Notes under the pieces: generated by a model
Database searches by the model: none
Told to the model about the DNA's origin: nothing
The model's input: only the letters and a program-made list of their open reading frames with translations
DNA from: Gammaproteobacteria bacterium
GTDB taxonomy: Bacteria; Pseudomonadota; Gammaproteobacteria; Arenicellales; JAOTYS01
Direction of reading: 5' to 3'
DNA: 5,773 bases
Assembly (NCBI GenBank): GCA_029861795.1
Contig: JAOTYS010000310.1
Location: forward strand, 1 to 5,773
Position numbers and translations under genes: made by a program
Shown here: one piece after another, positions 1-5,456 of the stretch
Numbering within the stretch: the first letter of the stretch is position 1
Layout of the letters: each line of letters begins with the position of its first letter

Positions 1-1184
1 CACCGAAGCGTAGGCACATTGCCCAGCTCCTTTGCAATGGTGATCTGCTCCGGCACGGCGTTTTTGGCGATGTAGAGGACGTTGTTCAAGCCCTTGTTGA
101 TGTCGAAGTCAGCAATTTTGGCGCGATCCAAACGCGTGAATTCCTGCAAGTTGGTCACCAATTCAGCCATCTGCTCTAGGCCGGCCAGGGACTGCTCAAG
201 CATTTGTTTCAGCTGTTCGGCGGTCAGTTCGTCATCGACTCTACCCATCTGTTCCCGGATATCATTGTTCAAGCAAATCTTCAGATTGATCTGGTCGGTG
301 GGAATAACGCGGAGCTGCCTGATGAGCTTGCTGCCCCACATCAGTGGTAGGCGTAGTTCCTCAATGAAGTCCTTAACCATGGAAACGTTGCTGCGGGTGA
401 ACGCTACTGGGGTATTAAGTTCATGGGCTACGCCCGCGACCATTTGACCGAGCGAGACCATTTTCTCATTTTGGGCCAGGTGAGACTGCACGCGGGCGTT
501 CTCCCGGGCCTGCTGCTGGATGATCATGTCCGCGCGCTTGACGATCAGAAACAGGGTTAGGTATAGCAGCGTGAGGACGCCCACCACGGTTCCCACTATG
601 ATCCAGGTCGTTCGGTCGATTTCGTGCAGAAACGGCGTGACATCGCTGTAAATTTCGAACACGCCTTCGATCTGTCGAGATTGCGGCCCGACAATTGGAA
701 TGTAGCTGGACAGCACATCACGGTTCTCGATGGTTTCTTCGAAAGCGCTGAAGGTGTCGCGGTGAGTCAGTTCACTTGCGTTGATGCCCTTGCGGGCACT
801 AACAAAGCCACCGTTCTTGCTCTTATCGTCACCGATCTGACTGGCTTGGGTGGAGAACACGGTAAGCCCGTGCAAATCGTAGACTTTCACCTTGACCACA
901 GATAAGCCACGCATCAGTTCGAGCACCTGCTTCTGCAACACTGCTTGTTGCGGCGAGGTCTGTATTTGCTGGCGATTCAGCTTCTGCGCCTCGTCGACAA
1001 AAGGCTTGAATTTGGCCCACAGAGAATTGGCGAACGTCTTTGTCAGGTTGACGTTGTTGCTTTCCTCCAGCGTGATGATGTTCTCGATAGCAATATGACG
1101 GTGTGCCACGCTGAGAACAGCTGTTACGACGATGAACGCGGCCAGGCTGGCCAGGGTGAAGTAGCGGACTAAGTGGAATGTCAT
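1..1184 (-). CDS. Membrane sensor histidine kinase, C-terminus beyond window
   Basis: Reads leftwards and stays open to the edge, giving the first 394 residues. Residues about 8-27 form a membrane helix. Residues 28-192 form a probable periplasmic sensor domain; its second half (about 92-190, with VKVYDLHGLTVFS and a later SSYIPI then GVFEIYSDV) resembles PAS-like single-Cache folds. A second membrane helix lies at 193-215. A cytoplasmic helix leads to the dimerisation and phosphoacceptor domain, with the H-box GVAHELNTP and His254 as the likely autophosphorylated residue. The helical stretch between the H-box and its partner helix (about 270-350) is longer than in most kinases. The ATPase domain must lie mostly outside the window. 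The start is chosen because GGAGG (1190-1194) sits 5 bases before the ATG; a longer reading from 1200 is in another frame. By family, it should sense an extracytoplasmic signal and phosphorylate a response regulator. Signal and partner are unknown; no regulator gene is visible. Confidence 0.93.
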   Translation of the reverse strand, partial: MTFHLVRYFTLASLAAFIVVTAVLSVAHRHIAIENIITLEESNNVNLTKTFANSLWAKFKPFVDEAQKLNRQQIQTSPQQAVLQKQVLELMRGLSVVKVKVYDLHGLTVFSTQASQIGDDKSKNGGFVSARKGINASELTHRDTFSAFEETIENRDVLSSYIPIVGPQSRQIEGVFEIYSDVTPFLHEIDRTTWIIVGTVVGVLTLLYLTLFLIVKRADMIIQQQARENARVQSHLAQNEKMVSLGQMVAGVAHELNTPVAFTRSNVSMVKDFIEELRLPLMWGSKLIRQLRVIPTDQINLKICLNNDIREQMGRVDDELTAEQLKQMLEQSLAGLEQMAELVTNLQEFTRLDRAKIADFDINKGLNNVLYIAKNAVPEQITIAKELGNVPTLR

Positions 1185-1310
1185 GTATGCCTCCAGACAT
1201 CGCCCATATTCGGCACTAACCATCCTGGATTAACAGCCGCGAGCCAGTGCGGTGACAGATGGCTAATCCCGACGAATAGCGCGGCGTTCGGCTCTCTTGG
1301 GCACTTGCTG

Positions 1311-1338
1311 ATAATAACGGCTGCAAAACGTATGCCAT
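1311..1338 (-). promoter_or_regulatory. Possible sigma-70 promoter of the kinase gene
   Basis: On the minus strand, ATGGCA (1338-1333, 4 of 6 matches to the -35 consensus) lies 16 bp before TATTAT (1316-1311, 5 of 6 matches to the -10 consensus). Transcription would start near 1304, leaving a leader of about 120 bases before the kinase ATG. The FNR-type box would then be centred near -77. This is a by-eye match only. Confidence 0.3.
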
Positions 1339-1374
1339 CTGTGTGGAATCAGATGATTGTTCCATGCAGAGTTC

Positions 1375-1388
1375 TTGATATAGATCAA
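1375..1388. promoter_or_regulatory. FNR/ANR/DNR-family binding site
   Basis: TTGAT ATAG ATCAA matches the FNR-family consensus TTGAT-N4-ATCAA at all ten specified positions. These regulators act under low oxygen or with nitric oxide. The site lies 190 bp upstream of the kinase start. No functional + strand gene lies downstream, so the kinase is the only visible candidate target. The match is seen; the regulation is inferred. Confidence 0.6.
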
Positions 1389-1402
1389 CAATACGCGCGT
1401 GC

Positions 1403-1424
1403 TTTGAAAGACTTTTGAAAGACT
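1403..1424. repeat. Perfect 11-bp tandem repeat
   Basis: TTTGAAAGACT occurs twice head to tail with no spacer (1403-1413 and 1414-1424), starting 15 bp from the FNR-type box. Two copies one helical turn apart could bind a dimeric regulator, or could be a replication-slippage duplication. Function is unknown. Confidence 0.7.
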
Positions 1425-1493
1425 ATCTGTTAAGGGACCGCTTAGCGATTGCTTATGGTATGGCTTAAACCAGTGCTAAGTGGCGAGTAGTAA

Positions 1494-1580
1494 GTGGAAA
1501 GCGTTGAGAGGGCTGTCCAAGACCCCAAAGTCGCGTCAAGAGTCAGCCCTCTGACTAAACGTGATGCGGGAAGTGCTTGA
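1494..1580 (+). pseudogene. Remnant of a recombinase C-terminus, copy 1
   Basis: An open stretch after a TAA (1491-1493) reads 28 residues ending SRVSPLTKRDAGSA and a TGA at 1578-1580. The ending RDAGSA and the DNA around the stop are identical to the probable recombinase tail at 5457-5636, which ends SRKSPAL...QRDAGSA. Only the end is clearly shared; earlier residues are diverged or shortened. The stop lies 16 bases from the 3' end of the tRNA-Pro fragment, so this looks like the end of an integrase gene facing its attachment site. It is too short to be a functional gene. The recombinase identity rests on the weak call for the longer copy. Confidence 0.4.
1507..1552. repeat. 9-bp perfect inverted repeat
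   Basis: AGAGGGCTG (1507-1515) and CAGCCCTCT (1544-1552) are exact reverse complements around a 28-base loop. There is no T-run on either side, so this is a poor candidate for a Rho-independent terminator. It lies inside the recombinase-tail remnant, beside the attachment site, where recombinase or directionality-factor binding sites often lie. Confidence 0.55.
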
Positions 1581-1590
1581 ACAATGAGGA
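1560..1590. repeat. 31-bp exact direct repeat (partner 5616-5646)
   Basis: These 31 bases are identical to 5616-5646 in the same orientation. They cover the last residues of the recombinase tail, its TGA and 10 bases beyond. Here the repeat is followed after 6 bases by the tRNA-Pro fragment. At the partner it is followed at once by the IS481-type end. This matches conserved attachment-site-proximal DNA of two related elements. Confidence 0.85.
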
Positions 1591-1595
1591 GAAAA

Positions 1596-1641
<46 letters not shown>

Positions 1642-1694
1642 TCGCGAGCATGATTTAAAGGGCATTGTTTTTATTAACTTTCTCGGGACGCCCG

Positions 1695-1757
1695 TTGCTC
1701 ATTTTGCAGGACAATGCAGTACTTTGCACTACTCACTCCCGCAAAAGTCCCGCACGC
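1695..1757 (+). pseudogene. Recombinase C-terminal remnant, copy 2
   Basis: A 19-bp stretch (1737-1755) is identical to 5568-5586 in the recombinase tail and is read in the same frame as SRKSPA. A cysteine codon lies four codons before it in both copies (C-TTH-SRKSPA here, C-GTK-SRKSPA there). Upstream codons show only loose resemblance and similarity ends abruptly after 1755. This looks like a broken relic of the same gene family. I am unsure of its true limits. Confidence 0.35.
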
Positions 1758-1845
1758 TCTCAGGTCGCAGAGGTCCGCTTGCGGGCCACTTCCTGTCATT
1801 CGTCCAAACCACTGGATGTGTCGCGCGGTCCAGAATCGAATGGCG

Positions 1846-1951
1846 GCTCTCGCCTGCGGACTCAATCGGTCGCTGCTTCATCTACAACATCCTCCTTTCT
1901 ATAGTTAGAGATTAGGTGTTGCATCGACCGATTGAGTCCGCAGGCGAGAGC
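1846..1951. repeat. 106-bp unit with 27-bp perfect terminal inverted repeats
   Basis: The arms at 1846-1872 and 1925-1951 are perfect reverse complements over 27 bp. Three more inner bases pair after one mismatch, and a matching CATTC/GAATG pair lies just outside the arms. The 52-base centre is AT-richer and non-coding. I see no clear target-site duplication. It could be a MITE-like unit, or two inverted copies of a longer repeat family that diverges outside. Confidence 0.75.
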
Positions 1952-2012
1952 GGTCATTCACGAACTGCTGAACTCCGGCGCACGATTACGCCGCCAAATG
2001 CCCGATATGGCG

Positions 2013-2038
2013 GATAGACTGCAACCTTGCAGTCTATC
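2013..2038. repeat. 12-bp perfect hairpin
   Basis: GATAGACTGCAA (2013-2024) and TTGCAGTCTATC (2027-2038) are perfect reverse complements separated by only CC. In RNA or single-stranded DNA this would be a very stable stem. No T-tract follows on either strand, so it is not a standard intrinsic terminator. Confidence 0.8.
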
Positions 2039-2131
2039 TCCGGAGCTGCCCTGCCCCCAGAACGCCGCATTGACCGGATTACAAAGGAGTTTTTCTAACG
2101 GAAACGGGCTCCGGCCGGAGATATACTGCAA
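2027..2131. repeat. 17-bp inverted repeat sharing the hairpin sequence
   Basis: TTGCAGTCTATCTCCGG (2027-2043) has an inverted partner, CCGGAGATATACTGCAA, at 2115-2131 with one mismatch. With the hairpin arm at 2013-2024, the motif (T)ATAGACTGCAA occurs three times in alternating orientation. The third copy overlaps a 12-bp palindrome, CTCCGGCCGGAG, at 2109-2120. Confidence 0.7.
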
Positions 2132-2156
2132 TTGAGACGTTCATCTATCGTTAGGG
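2093..2156 (+). other. Possible degenerate attC or cassette boundary
   Basis: TTCTAAC (2093-2099) and GTTAGGG (2150-2156) each match 6 of 7 positions of the R'' and R' core sites and pair with each other using two G-T wobbles. AACG (2103-2106) and CGTT (2138-2141) can form an inner stem, with the palindrome at 2109-2120 inside. The spacers are unequal (3 and 8 bases), which is unusual for attC. It marks the expected left edge of cassette 1 and could be a decayed attC. Confidence 0.35.
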
Positions 2157-2217
2157 CGCTTAGTCATTTCATAACTAACCTGAAGGTAACCGGTATCGAG
2201 ACCCTCTACTGCGGCAG

Positions 2218-2598
2218 ATGATGAAAAAGTCAATTCTATTACTGAGGCTAAGTTATTGGATCGCGGCAATAGCAGATTTCATCATTGCAATCCTTGCGTG
2301 GATCCCGGAAAGAATGGGCGTAGCCGAAATAGCCTATCCGATGGGGCTCGTGTCTGTTATTGCATTCTCCTGGACTGTAATGTTGCTAATAGCAGATAGA
2401 AAACCAATTGAACGAAAGTGGATACTGGTTCCAACAATTCTCGTTGTTACATTGATCACTATCGTAAGAATCAAGTTTTCTCTGGACGAAACTATTGAAT
2501 TTAATTTGGCCCTGCTTCTTTTTGCAATTGCCTTGATTATCCTGATGACTTACAGCTATTTTTACGCGAGCAAACATGCAACAAACAGACAACAATGA
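2218..2598 (+). CDS. Cassette-encoded four-helix membrane protein, function unknown
   Basis: This encodes 126 residues with four hydrophobic segments at about 5-29, 40-59, 68-84 and 95-116, joined by short charged loops (PER at 30-32, DRKPIERK at 60-67). It should be an inner-membrane protein. I recognise no catalytic motif. I recall similar small membrane proteins encoded in integron cassettes but can name no function. Two ATGs stand in tandem (2218 and 2221). No good Shine-Dalgarno sequence precedes them, so the start is uncertain. The gene ends 9 bases before the attC at 2608, the usual cassette layout of one gene followed by attC in the same direction. It is clearly more AT-rich than the flanking genes, which fits a separate origin. 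Confidence 0.8.
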   Translation: MMKKSILLLRLSYWIAAIADFIIAILAWIPERMGVAEIAYPMGLVSVIAFSWTVMLLIADRKPIERKWILVPTILVVTLITIVRIKFSLDETIEFNLALLLFAIALIILMTYSYFYASKHATNRQQ

Positions 2599-2607
2599 AC
2601 CAAACGC

Positions 2608-2682
2608 GCCTAACAAGCGCATGCAGTCGGACCATCCAACTCGCTACGCGAGTTGTCTGGCCGCTGAGCTCAACCGTTAGCC
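2608..2682 (+). other. Integron attC recombination site (75 bp)
   Basis: The site opens with GCCTAAC (R'', 2608-2614) and closes with GTTAGCC (R', 2676-2682). Inside, GCAGTCGGACC and GGCCGCTG form the imperfect L arms with unpaired bases. The centre is a perfect 8-bp stem, CAACTCGC/GCGAGTTG, around TAC. This nested layout is that of an attC, which an integron integrase recognises as a folded single strand. Orientation is the same as the two flanking genes. Recombination would fall after the first G of GTTAGCC, at 2676/2677. Confidence 0.9.
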
Positions 2683-2695
2683 ATCAAGGAGGCCT

Positions 2696-2944
2696 ATGCG
2701 GGAAATTACACGCCAGGAACTAGACGCAATGCGCGGCCGGTGCGAGGCAGCCACCGCCGGGCCGTGGCAATCGTTTGTCGAAGGCCGGGATCACACATCG
2801 GGCTCCGATTTCATTCGAACTGGTGGCAGCGACATCGAGTTGGTCGGCGCCACGGAAAAAGACCAGGACTTCATCGCACATGCCAGGGAGGACCTTCCAC
2901 GGCTAATCGACGAAGTGATGCGGTTACGTGGGTGGAAGCCTTGA
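2696..2944 (+). CDS. Cassette-encoded small conserved protein, function unknown
   Basis: This encodes 82 residues. AAGGAGG (2686-2692) lies 3 bases before the ATG, and the gene begins only 13 bases after the attC core, typical of a cassette gene carrying its own ribosome binding site. The sequence has an acidic amphipathic N-terminus, then ATAGPWQSFVEGRDHTSG (19-36), a turn-rich middle (RTGGSDIEL) and a helical end (DQDFIAHAREDLPRLIDEVMRLR). I recall this GPW...EGRDH...DQDFIAHAR pattern from hypothetical proteins in integron cassettes and actinobacteria. No function is known to me. There is no signal peptide or membrane segment, so it should be cytosolic. Confidence 0.85.
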   Translation: MREITRQELDAMRGRCEAATAGPWQSFVEGRDHTSGSDFIRTGGSDIELVGATEKDQDFIAHAREDLPRLIDEVMRLRGWKP

Positions 2945-2945
2945 T

Positions 2946-2978
2946 GGCTAACAACGCGTTCGAGAGCGGACGTTAGAC
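2946..2978 (+). other. Shrunken attC-like site (33 bp)
   Basis: GGCTAAC (2946-2952) and GTTAGAC (2972-2978) are R'' and R' type cores, pairing at 6 of 7 positions. CGC (2955-2957) pairs with GCG (2966-2968) inside. The second L arm and the variable terminal structure are missing; the shortest usual attC sites are near 57 bp. Placement directly after the cassette gene suggests an attC that lost its middle by deletion, possibly immobilising cassette 2. No further cassette follows. Confidence 0.5.
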
Positions 2979-3205
2979 TCGCTGGGCGAAAGCTGCCGTT
3001 CAAATCATGACCTACGACCGGCAGTTCATGGGCGTTTTCTGCCTGCTGCGTTTTCGTTTTTCGAGCGGTTTGACTGACGGATTCATGCGCAAAAGCAGTC
3101 TTTCAGATTCTTGACTCCGGAAAAACTGGTCGAGTGTCGGCTATACGCTAAAGAGGAGCCGGCCAGCTGGTAAGATAGCGACAGGCAGAGGACGACCCTC
3201 TGGAG

Positions 3206-3466
3206 TCATTGACGCACAAATGTTGGCAGCACCTCGTCCACCAGTAGCGCGGCGCTCTCCACCATCCGCCGGGCCCCGCAACTGGGACAACAGCCTCGCC
3301 GCTTGCAACTGAAGGCCATGAGCCGCTCAGCATGGTAATCCTGGCACCGAACCCGCAGGAAGCCGTACTCTAGACGACCGCACTTGAGATAATCGTCGAA
3401 CTCGCGTTGCACAGATCTTGGTGTACTTGTCCTGGCTGCGTTTCGGGTACCGGCGTGGCATGACAA
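3206..3466 (-). pseudogene. IS91-family transposase fragment, degenerate
   Basis: The reading frame carries the N-terminal zinc-binding region of IS91-type (Y2/HUH) transposases: EFDDYLKCG at 22-30, FLRVRC at 36-41, AFSCKRRGCCPSCGARRM at 51-68 and VDEVLP at 76-81. One expected zinc ligand is lost: the CxxC following FLRVR reads CQDY, with Tyr44 in place of cysteine. The frame stops with TGA at 3206-3208 right after VRQ, where relatives usually read RQW, so a TGG to TGA change is likely. In the same frame past the stop, VVLCLSLSYQLA looks like the next family segment, then similarity fades. The catalytic HUH and tyrosine parts are absent. The open frame begins at a TTG with no family-like N-terminus. 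It is a dead relic. Confidence 0.8.
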
Positions 3467-3504
3467 TCGCGACTTTGGTGAAAAGGGTCTGCGATCATAA
3501 GCCA

Positions 3505-3525
3505 GGCTGCTCGGAGCAGCGAGCC
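3505..3525. repeat. Short palindrome upstream of the IS91 relic
   Basis: GCTGCTC and GAGCAGC (3506-3512, 3514-3520) flank a single G, and GGCT/AGCC extends the symmetry. It sits between the IS91 relic and the pentapeptide gene, 3' of the latter. No T-run follows, so terminator function is doubtful. The surrounding 3467-3660 contains nothing else I can identify. Confidence 0.4.
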
Positions 3526-3660
3526 ATGCACCAAGGTTTACCTACAGCGGACATAGGTCCCTAGTTTCGATATCGGCTGCGTAACGTGCTCACCGTCAGC
3601 GTAGCTGGCAGACTTTGCTCTAAGGTCGTGATCGGTAAACTCTCAAGGGTCGCTTCTGAC

Positions 3661-4944
3661 CTAGATGGAATCGCCGCCCGAGGCAATTTCTCTCGCTCGA
3701 GGCGGCTGCTTACCGGATAGTTCTTCGACTTTCGCTTCAGCGGAGGCAAGCAATTGTTGGTCCAGCTCGAAAATCAGGTCATCCTCACTCTCATAGGAGT
3801 ACGGCTCCAGCACCCAAGGGAAACGCCGGATATGCTCGAATAGAGCGTAGCAAGAATCACCGCGTGCAACGACCGGGGCTACCGGTACGGAGGGCAAGCC
3901 GGGCACGATCGACTCCAACTCCGCGGCGACGCTCTTGGCCAGGGTGAGGTCAGCAATAATGAACCGCGCCATGTGAGCCAAGGTTGAGACTGTCTCAGTG
4001 AGATCCCTACTGATCGGCTTCTCAAAGTCGAACAAGACCGGCAAGTAGCCACGTTCTCTGAGCCTGTCGCGAATGGCATCGAGCACAACCTTGCGCTGGT
4101 CCGTGAAGCGGCCGAGAATCAACACCGTCTTCGAAGTCACGGTGTCGATGGCGTGACGGATTTCTTCGTTGTTGAGCAGCAAGTAGATGAACTGGGCAAC
4201 TTTCAAGTTGTCGACAGTGATGGTCGGCTCATCACCCCGGGTGATGATCAACTCTGACTGATCCCTGGGCTTCCCCTGCAGGTCCCAGGCCGATATCCCG
4301 TAGATGCGTGAACCGTGAAAACTCGCCTGGTCGACGGTTGTTCGAACTAAGCGCGCCCCCCAGAGGACGGCGCCCGTGAGATTCGCGCCGAAGAGATTCG
4401 CGCCTAACAAATTGACCTCCGTGAGATTGGCATTTGTGAGATTGGCGCCCGTCAGGTCGGACTGTCGGAGGTCCGCGCCCGAAAGGTCAACCTCCTCGAG
4501 GTTGGCGTCAGTGAGAACGGCGTACTGCAGGTCCGCGTCCAAGAGTTCCGCGCCCCTGAGGTTGGCGCCCGTTAGGTCGGCGTGACTCAGCGTGGTCTCC
4601 ATCAGATTTGCTTGGGCGAAATCACCGTGCGCGAGCTTCACACTCGGGAGTTTAGCGCCTTGGAAATTAGCATTTTCGAGCACCGCGCCCACGAGTCTGG
4701 TTGCAACAAGGTAAGCGTCCGTGAGGGAAGCGTGGGCGAGATTGGCGTTGGTGAGATTGGCGTCATTGAGGTCGGCCCGATCCAGGATGGTGCCCCCGAG
4801 GTCGGCGCCTTCCAAGTCGGCGCCCGCGAGATCCGCTTCGCGGAGACTTGGGGTCTTTTCTCGCCCACGGCCACGGCGCCGGTTCCACTCACGAACGCCA
4901 CGTTTCCCGCCCCGTAGCAACTCGAGCGCTTCCTTTCGGTTCAT
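3661..4944 (-). CDS. Pentapeptide-repeat protein with C-terminal TIR-like domain
   Basis: This encodes 427 residues. Residues 1-27 form a basic helix (EALELLRGGKRGVREWNRRRGRG), typical of the lead-in of such proteins. Residues about 32-215 are roughly 36 tandem A(D/N)LXX repeats, which fold as a right-handed four-sided beta helix. After a linker, 270-400 looks like a Rossmann-type alpha/beta domain: strands TVLILGRF (273-280), LPVLFDF (301-307) and RFIIADLT (327-334), each followed by a helix. SVAAEL (338-343) sits where TIR domains carry the S..C..EL motif, making Glu342 a candidate active residue. That makes a nucleotide-using effector possible but unproven. There is no signal peptide, so it should be cytosolic. 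No clear Shine-Dalgarno precedes the ATG; the start is kept because the N-terminal helix is family-like. It appears intact and monocistronic. Confidence 0.88.
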   Translation of the reverse strand: MNRKEALELLRGGKRGVREWNRRRGRGREKTPSLREADLAGADLEGADLGGTILDRADLNDANLTNANLAHASLTDAYLVATRLVGAVLENANFQGAKLPSVKLAHGDFAQANLMETTLSHADLTGANLRGAELLDADLQYAVLTDANLEEVDLSGADLRQSDLTGANLTNANLTEVNLLGANLFGANLTGAVLWGARLVRTTVDQASFHGSRIYGISAWDLQGKPRDQSELIITRGDEPTITVDNLKVAQFIYLLLNNEEIRHAIDTVTSKTVLILGRFTDQRKVVLDAIRDRLRERGYLPVLFDFEKPISRDLTETVSTLAHMARFIIADLTLAKSVAAELESIVPGLPSVPVAPVVARGDSCYALFEHIRRFPWVLEPYSYESEDDLIFELDQQLLASAEAKVEELSGKQPPRAREIASGGDSI

Positions 4945-4982
4945 GGAGGGGAGTTTACTCGCCTGTCGGTGTCGAATTATCG

Positions 4983-5010
4983 ATTATGCGGCGAGCGGGA
5001 GCTGGACCAA
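4983..5010 (-). promoter_or_regulatory. Possible promoter of the pentapeptide gene
   Basis: On the minus strand TTGGTC (5010-5005) lies 16 bp before CATAAT (4988-4983), 5 of 6 matches to the -10 consensus. A second near-match, GATAAT, follows a few bases downstream. Initiation near 4976 would leave a leader of about 30 bases. By-eye prediction. Confidence 0.35.
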
Positions 5011-5173
5011 CCCACGGCAATGCAACTGCCATCGGAAATCGTCGATCTTTGCTCGGCCTGTGGGTGGCGAATTCCTAATTTTCGCTCAGAAACGGCGACC
5101 GGTGGACTCTTGTCACTGATCGCCATTGGCTGTCCGTCCTAAAACGTAAATAGGCATTGAAATTAAACCGCCA

Positions 5174-5190
5174 TCAGTGTCGAACACTGA
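5174..5190. repeat. Operator-like palindrome
   Basis: TCAGTGT (5174-5180) and ACACTGA (5184-5190) are perfect reverse complements around CGA. The size and spacing suit a dimeric DNA-binding protein. It is about 230 bp upstream of the pentapeptide start, so a link to that gene is speculative. Confidence 0.45.
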
Positions 5191-5290
5191 CCAGCCAAGG
5201 CTTCCTCTACACTATTCATTTGGAAGACATTACTCTTCGAATACATGGATCAAATTTCAACGCCGATTGCTCCCTAAGGTGAGTCATATT

Positions 5291-5339
5291 TGCATGTCGG
5301 TTTGCACCACTTAACCAATTCAAACATGCAGCCCGACAT
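5291..5339. repeat. Two overlapping inverted repeats
   Basis: TGCATGT (5291-5297) pairs with ACATGCA (5324-5330), while the overlapping ATGTCGG (5294-5300) pairs with CCGACAT (5333-5339). The two pairings exclude each other. Either strand could switch structure; no gene nearby clearly uses it. Confidence 0.45.
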
Positions 5340-5456
5340 ATTGCTGCACCACTAGCACGGATAAGAAGGATAAACCACCTGTCTCCCGGTGAGAAGGTCC
5401 TTGCGGGCGCGTGCGGTCTATGCCTCCAGGGGCGAAATGTGTTGGGTGGGACGTAG

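Larger units (their letters stand above)
1200..1493. other. Intergenic region upstream of the kinase
   Basis: I see no convincing gene here. A short + strand reading frame (1173-1418) has no ribosome binding site, overlaps the kinase start and has no recognisable protein features. The region holds an FNR-type box, a possible kinase promoter and an 11-bp tandem repeat, listed separately. It ends where the first recombinase-tail remnant opens. Confidence 0.5.
1756..2217. other. Gene-poor, repeat-rich stretch
   Basis: I see no real gene in these 460 bases. Several short reading frames exist on both strands but use weak starts, lack ribosome binding sites and cross the inverted repeats listed separately. 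The region holds a 27-bp inverted repeat pair, a 12-bp hairpin, a 17-bp inverted repeat and a possible degenerate attC. The first cassette would begin at about 2151. Confidence 0.55.
4945..5456. other. Gene-poor stretch upstream of the pentapeptide gene
   Basis: No convincing gene lies here on either strand. The + strand frames at 4721-5119 and 4848-5078 run from the antisense of the pentapeptide gene into this stretch, without ribosome binding sites or family features. It contains the putative promoter, a 7-bp palindrome at 5174-5190 and an overlapping inverted-repeat set at 5291-5339. GCACCACT also occurs twice, near 5304 and 5345. Confidence 0.5.

Noticed and set aside
82..447. 121-codon + strand reading frame
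   Set aside because: It lies antisense to the histidine kinase, whose minus-strand frame carries recognisable H-box and membrane segments. This frame has no family features or ribosome binding site.
829..1200. Minus-strand frame starting at ATG 1200
   Set aside because: It overlaps the kinase in another frame; GGAGG is spaced for the ATG at 1184, whose product is recognisable.
2013..2038. Rho-independent terminator
   Set aside because: The stem is strong but no T-run follows on either strand and no gene ends just before it.
1932..2135. 67-codon + strand frame
   Set aside because: It starts at a non-ATG codon inside an inverted repeat and crosses a perfect hairpin. No ribosome binding site or family resemblance.
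2386..2622. Minus-strand frame opposite cassette gene 1
   Set aside because: Antisense shadow that also runs into the attC. The + strand gene has proper membrane topology and cassette placement.
4376..4850. Regular short-period repeats suggestive of a CRISPR or satellite array
   Set aside because: The 15-base periodicity is the pentapeptide coding repeat; units are degenerate at the protein level and there are no unique spacers.
4376..5119. Several + and - strand frames opposite the pentapeptide gene
   Set aside because: Their repetitive composition is the shadow of the A(D/N)LXX repeat codons in other frames.
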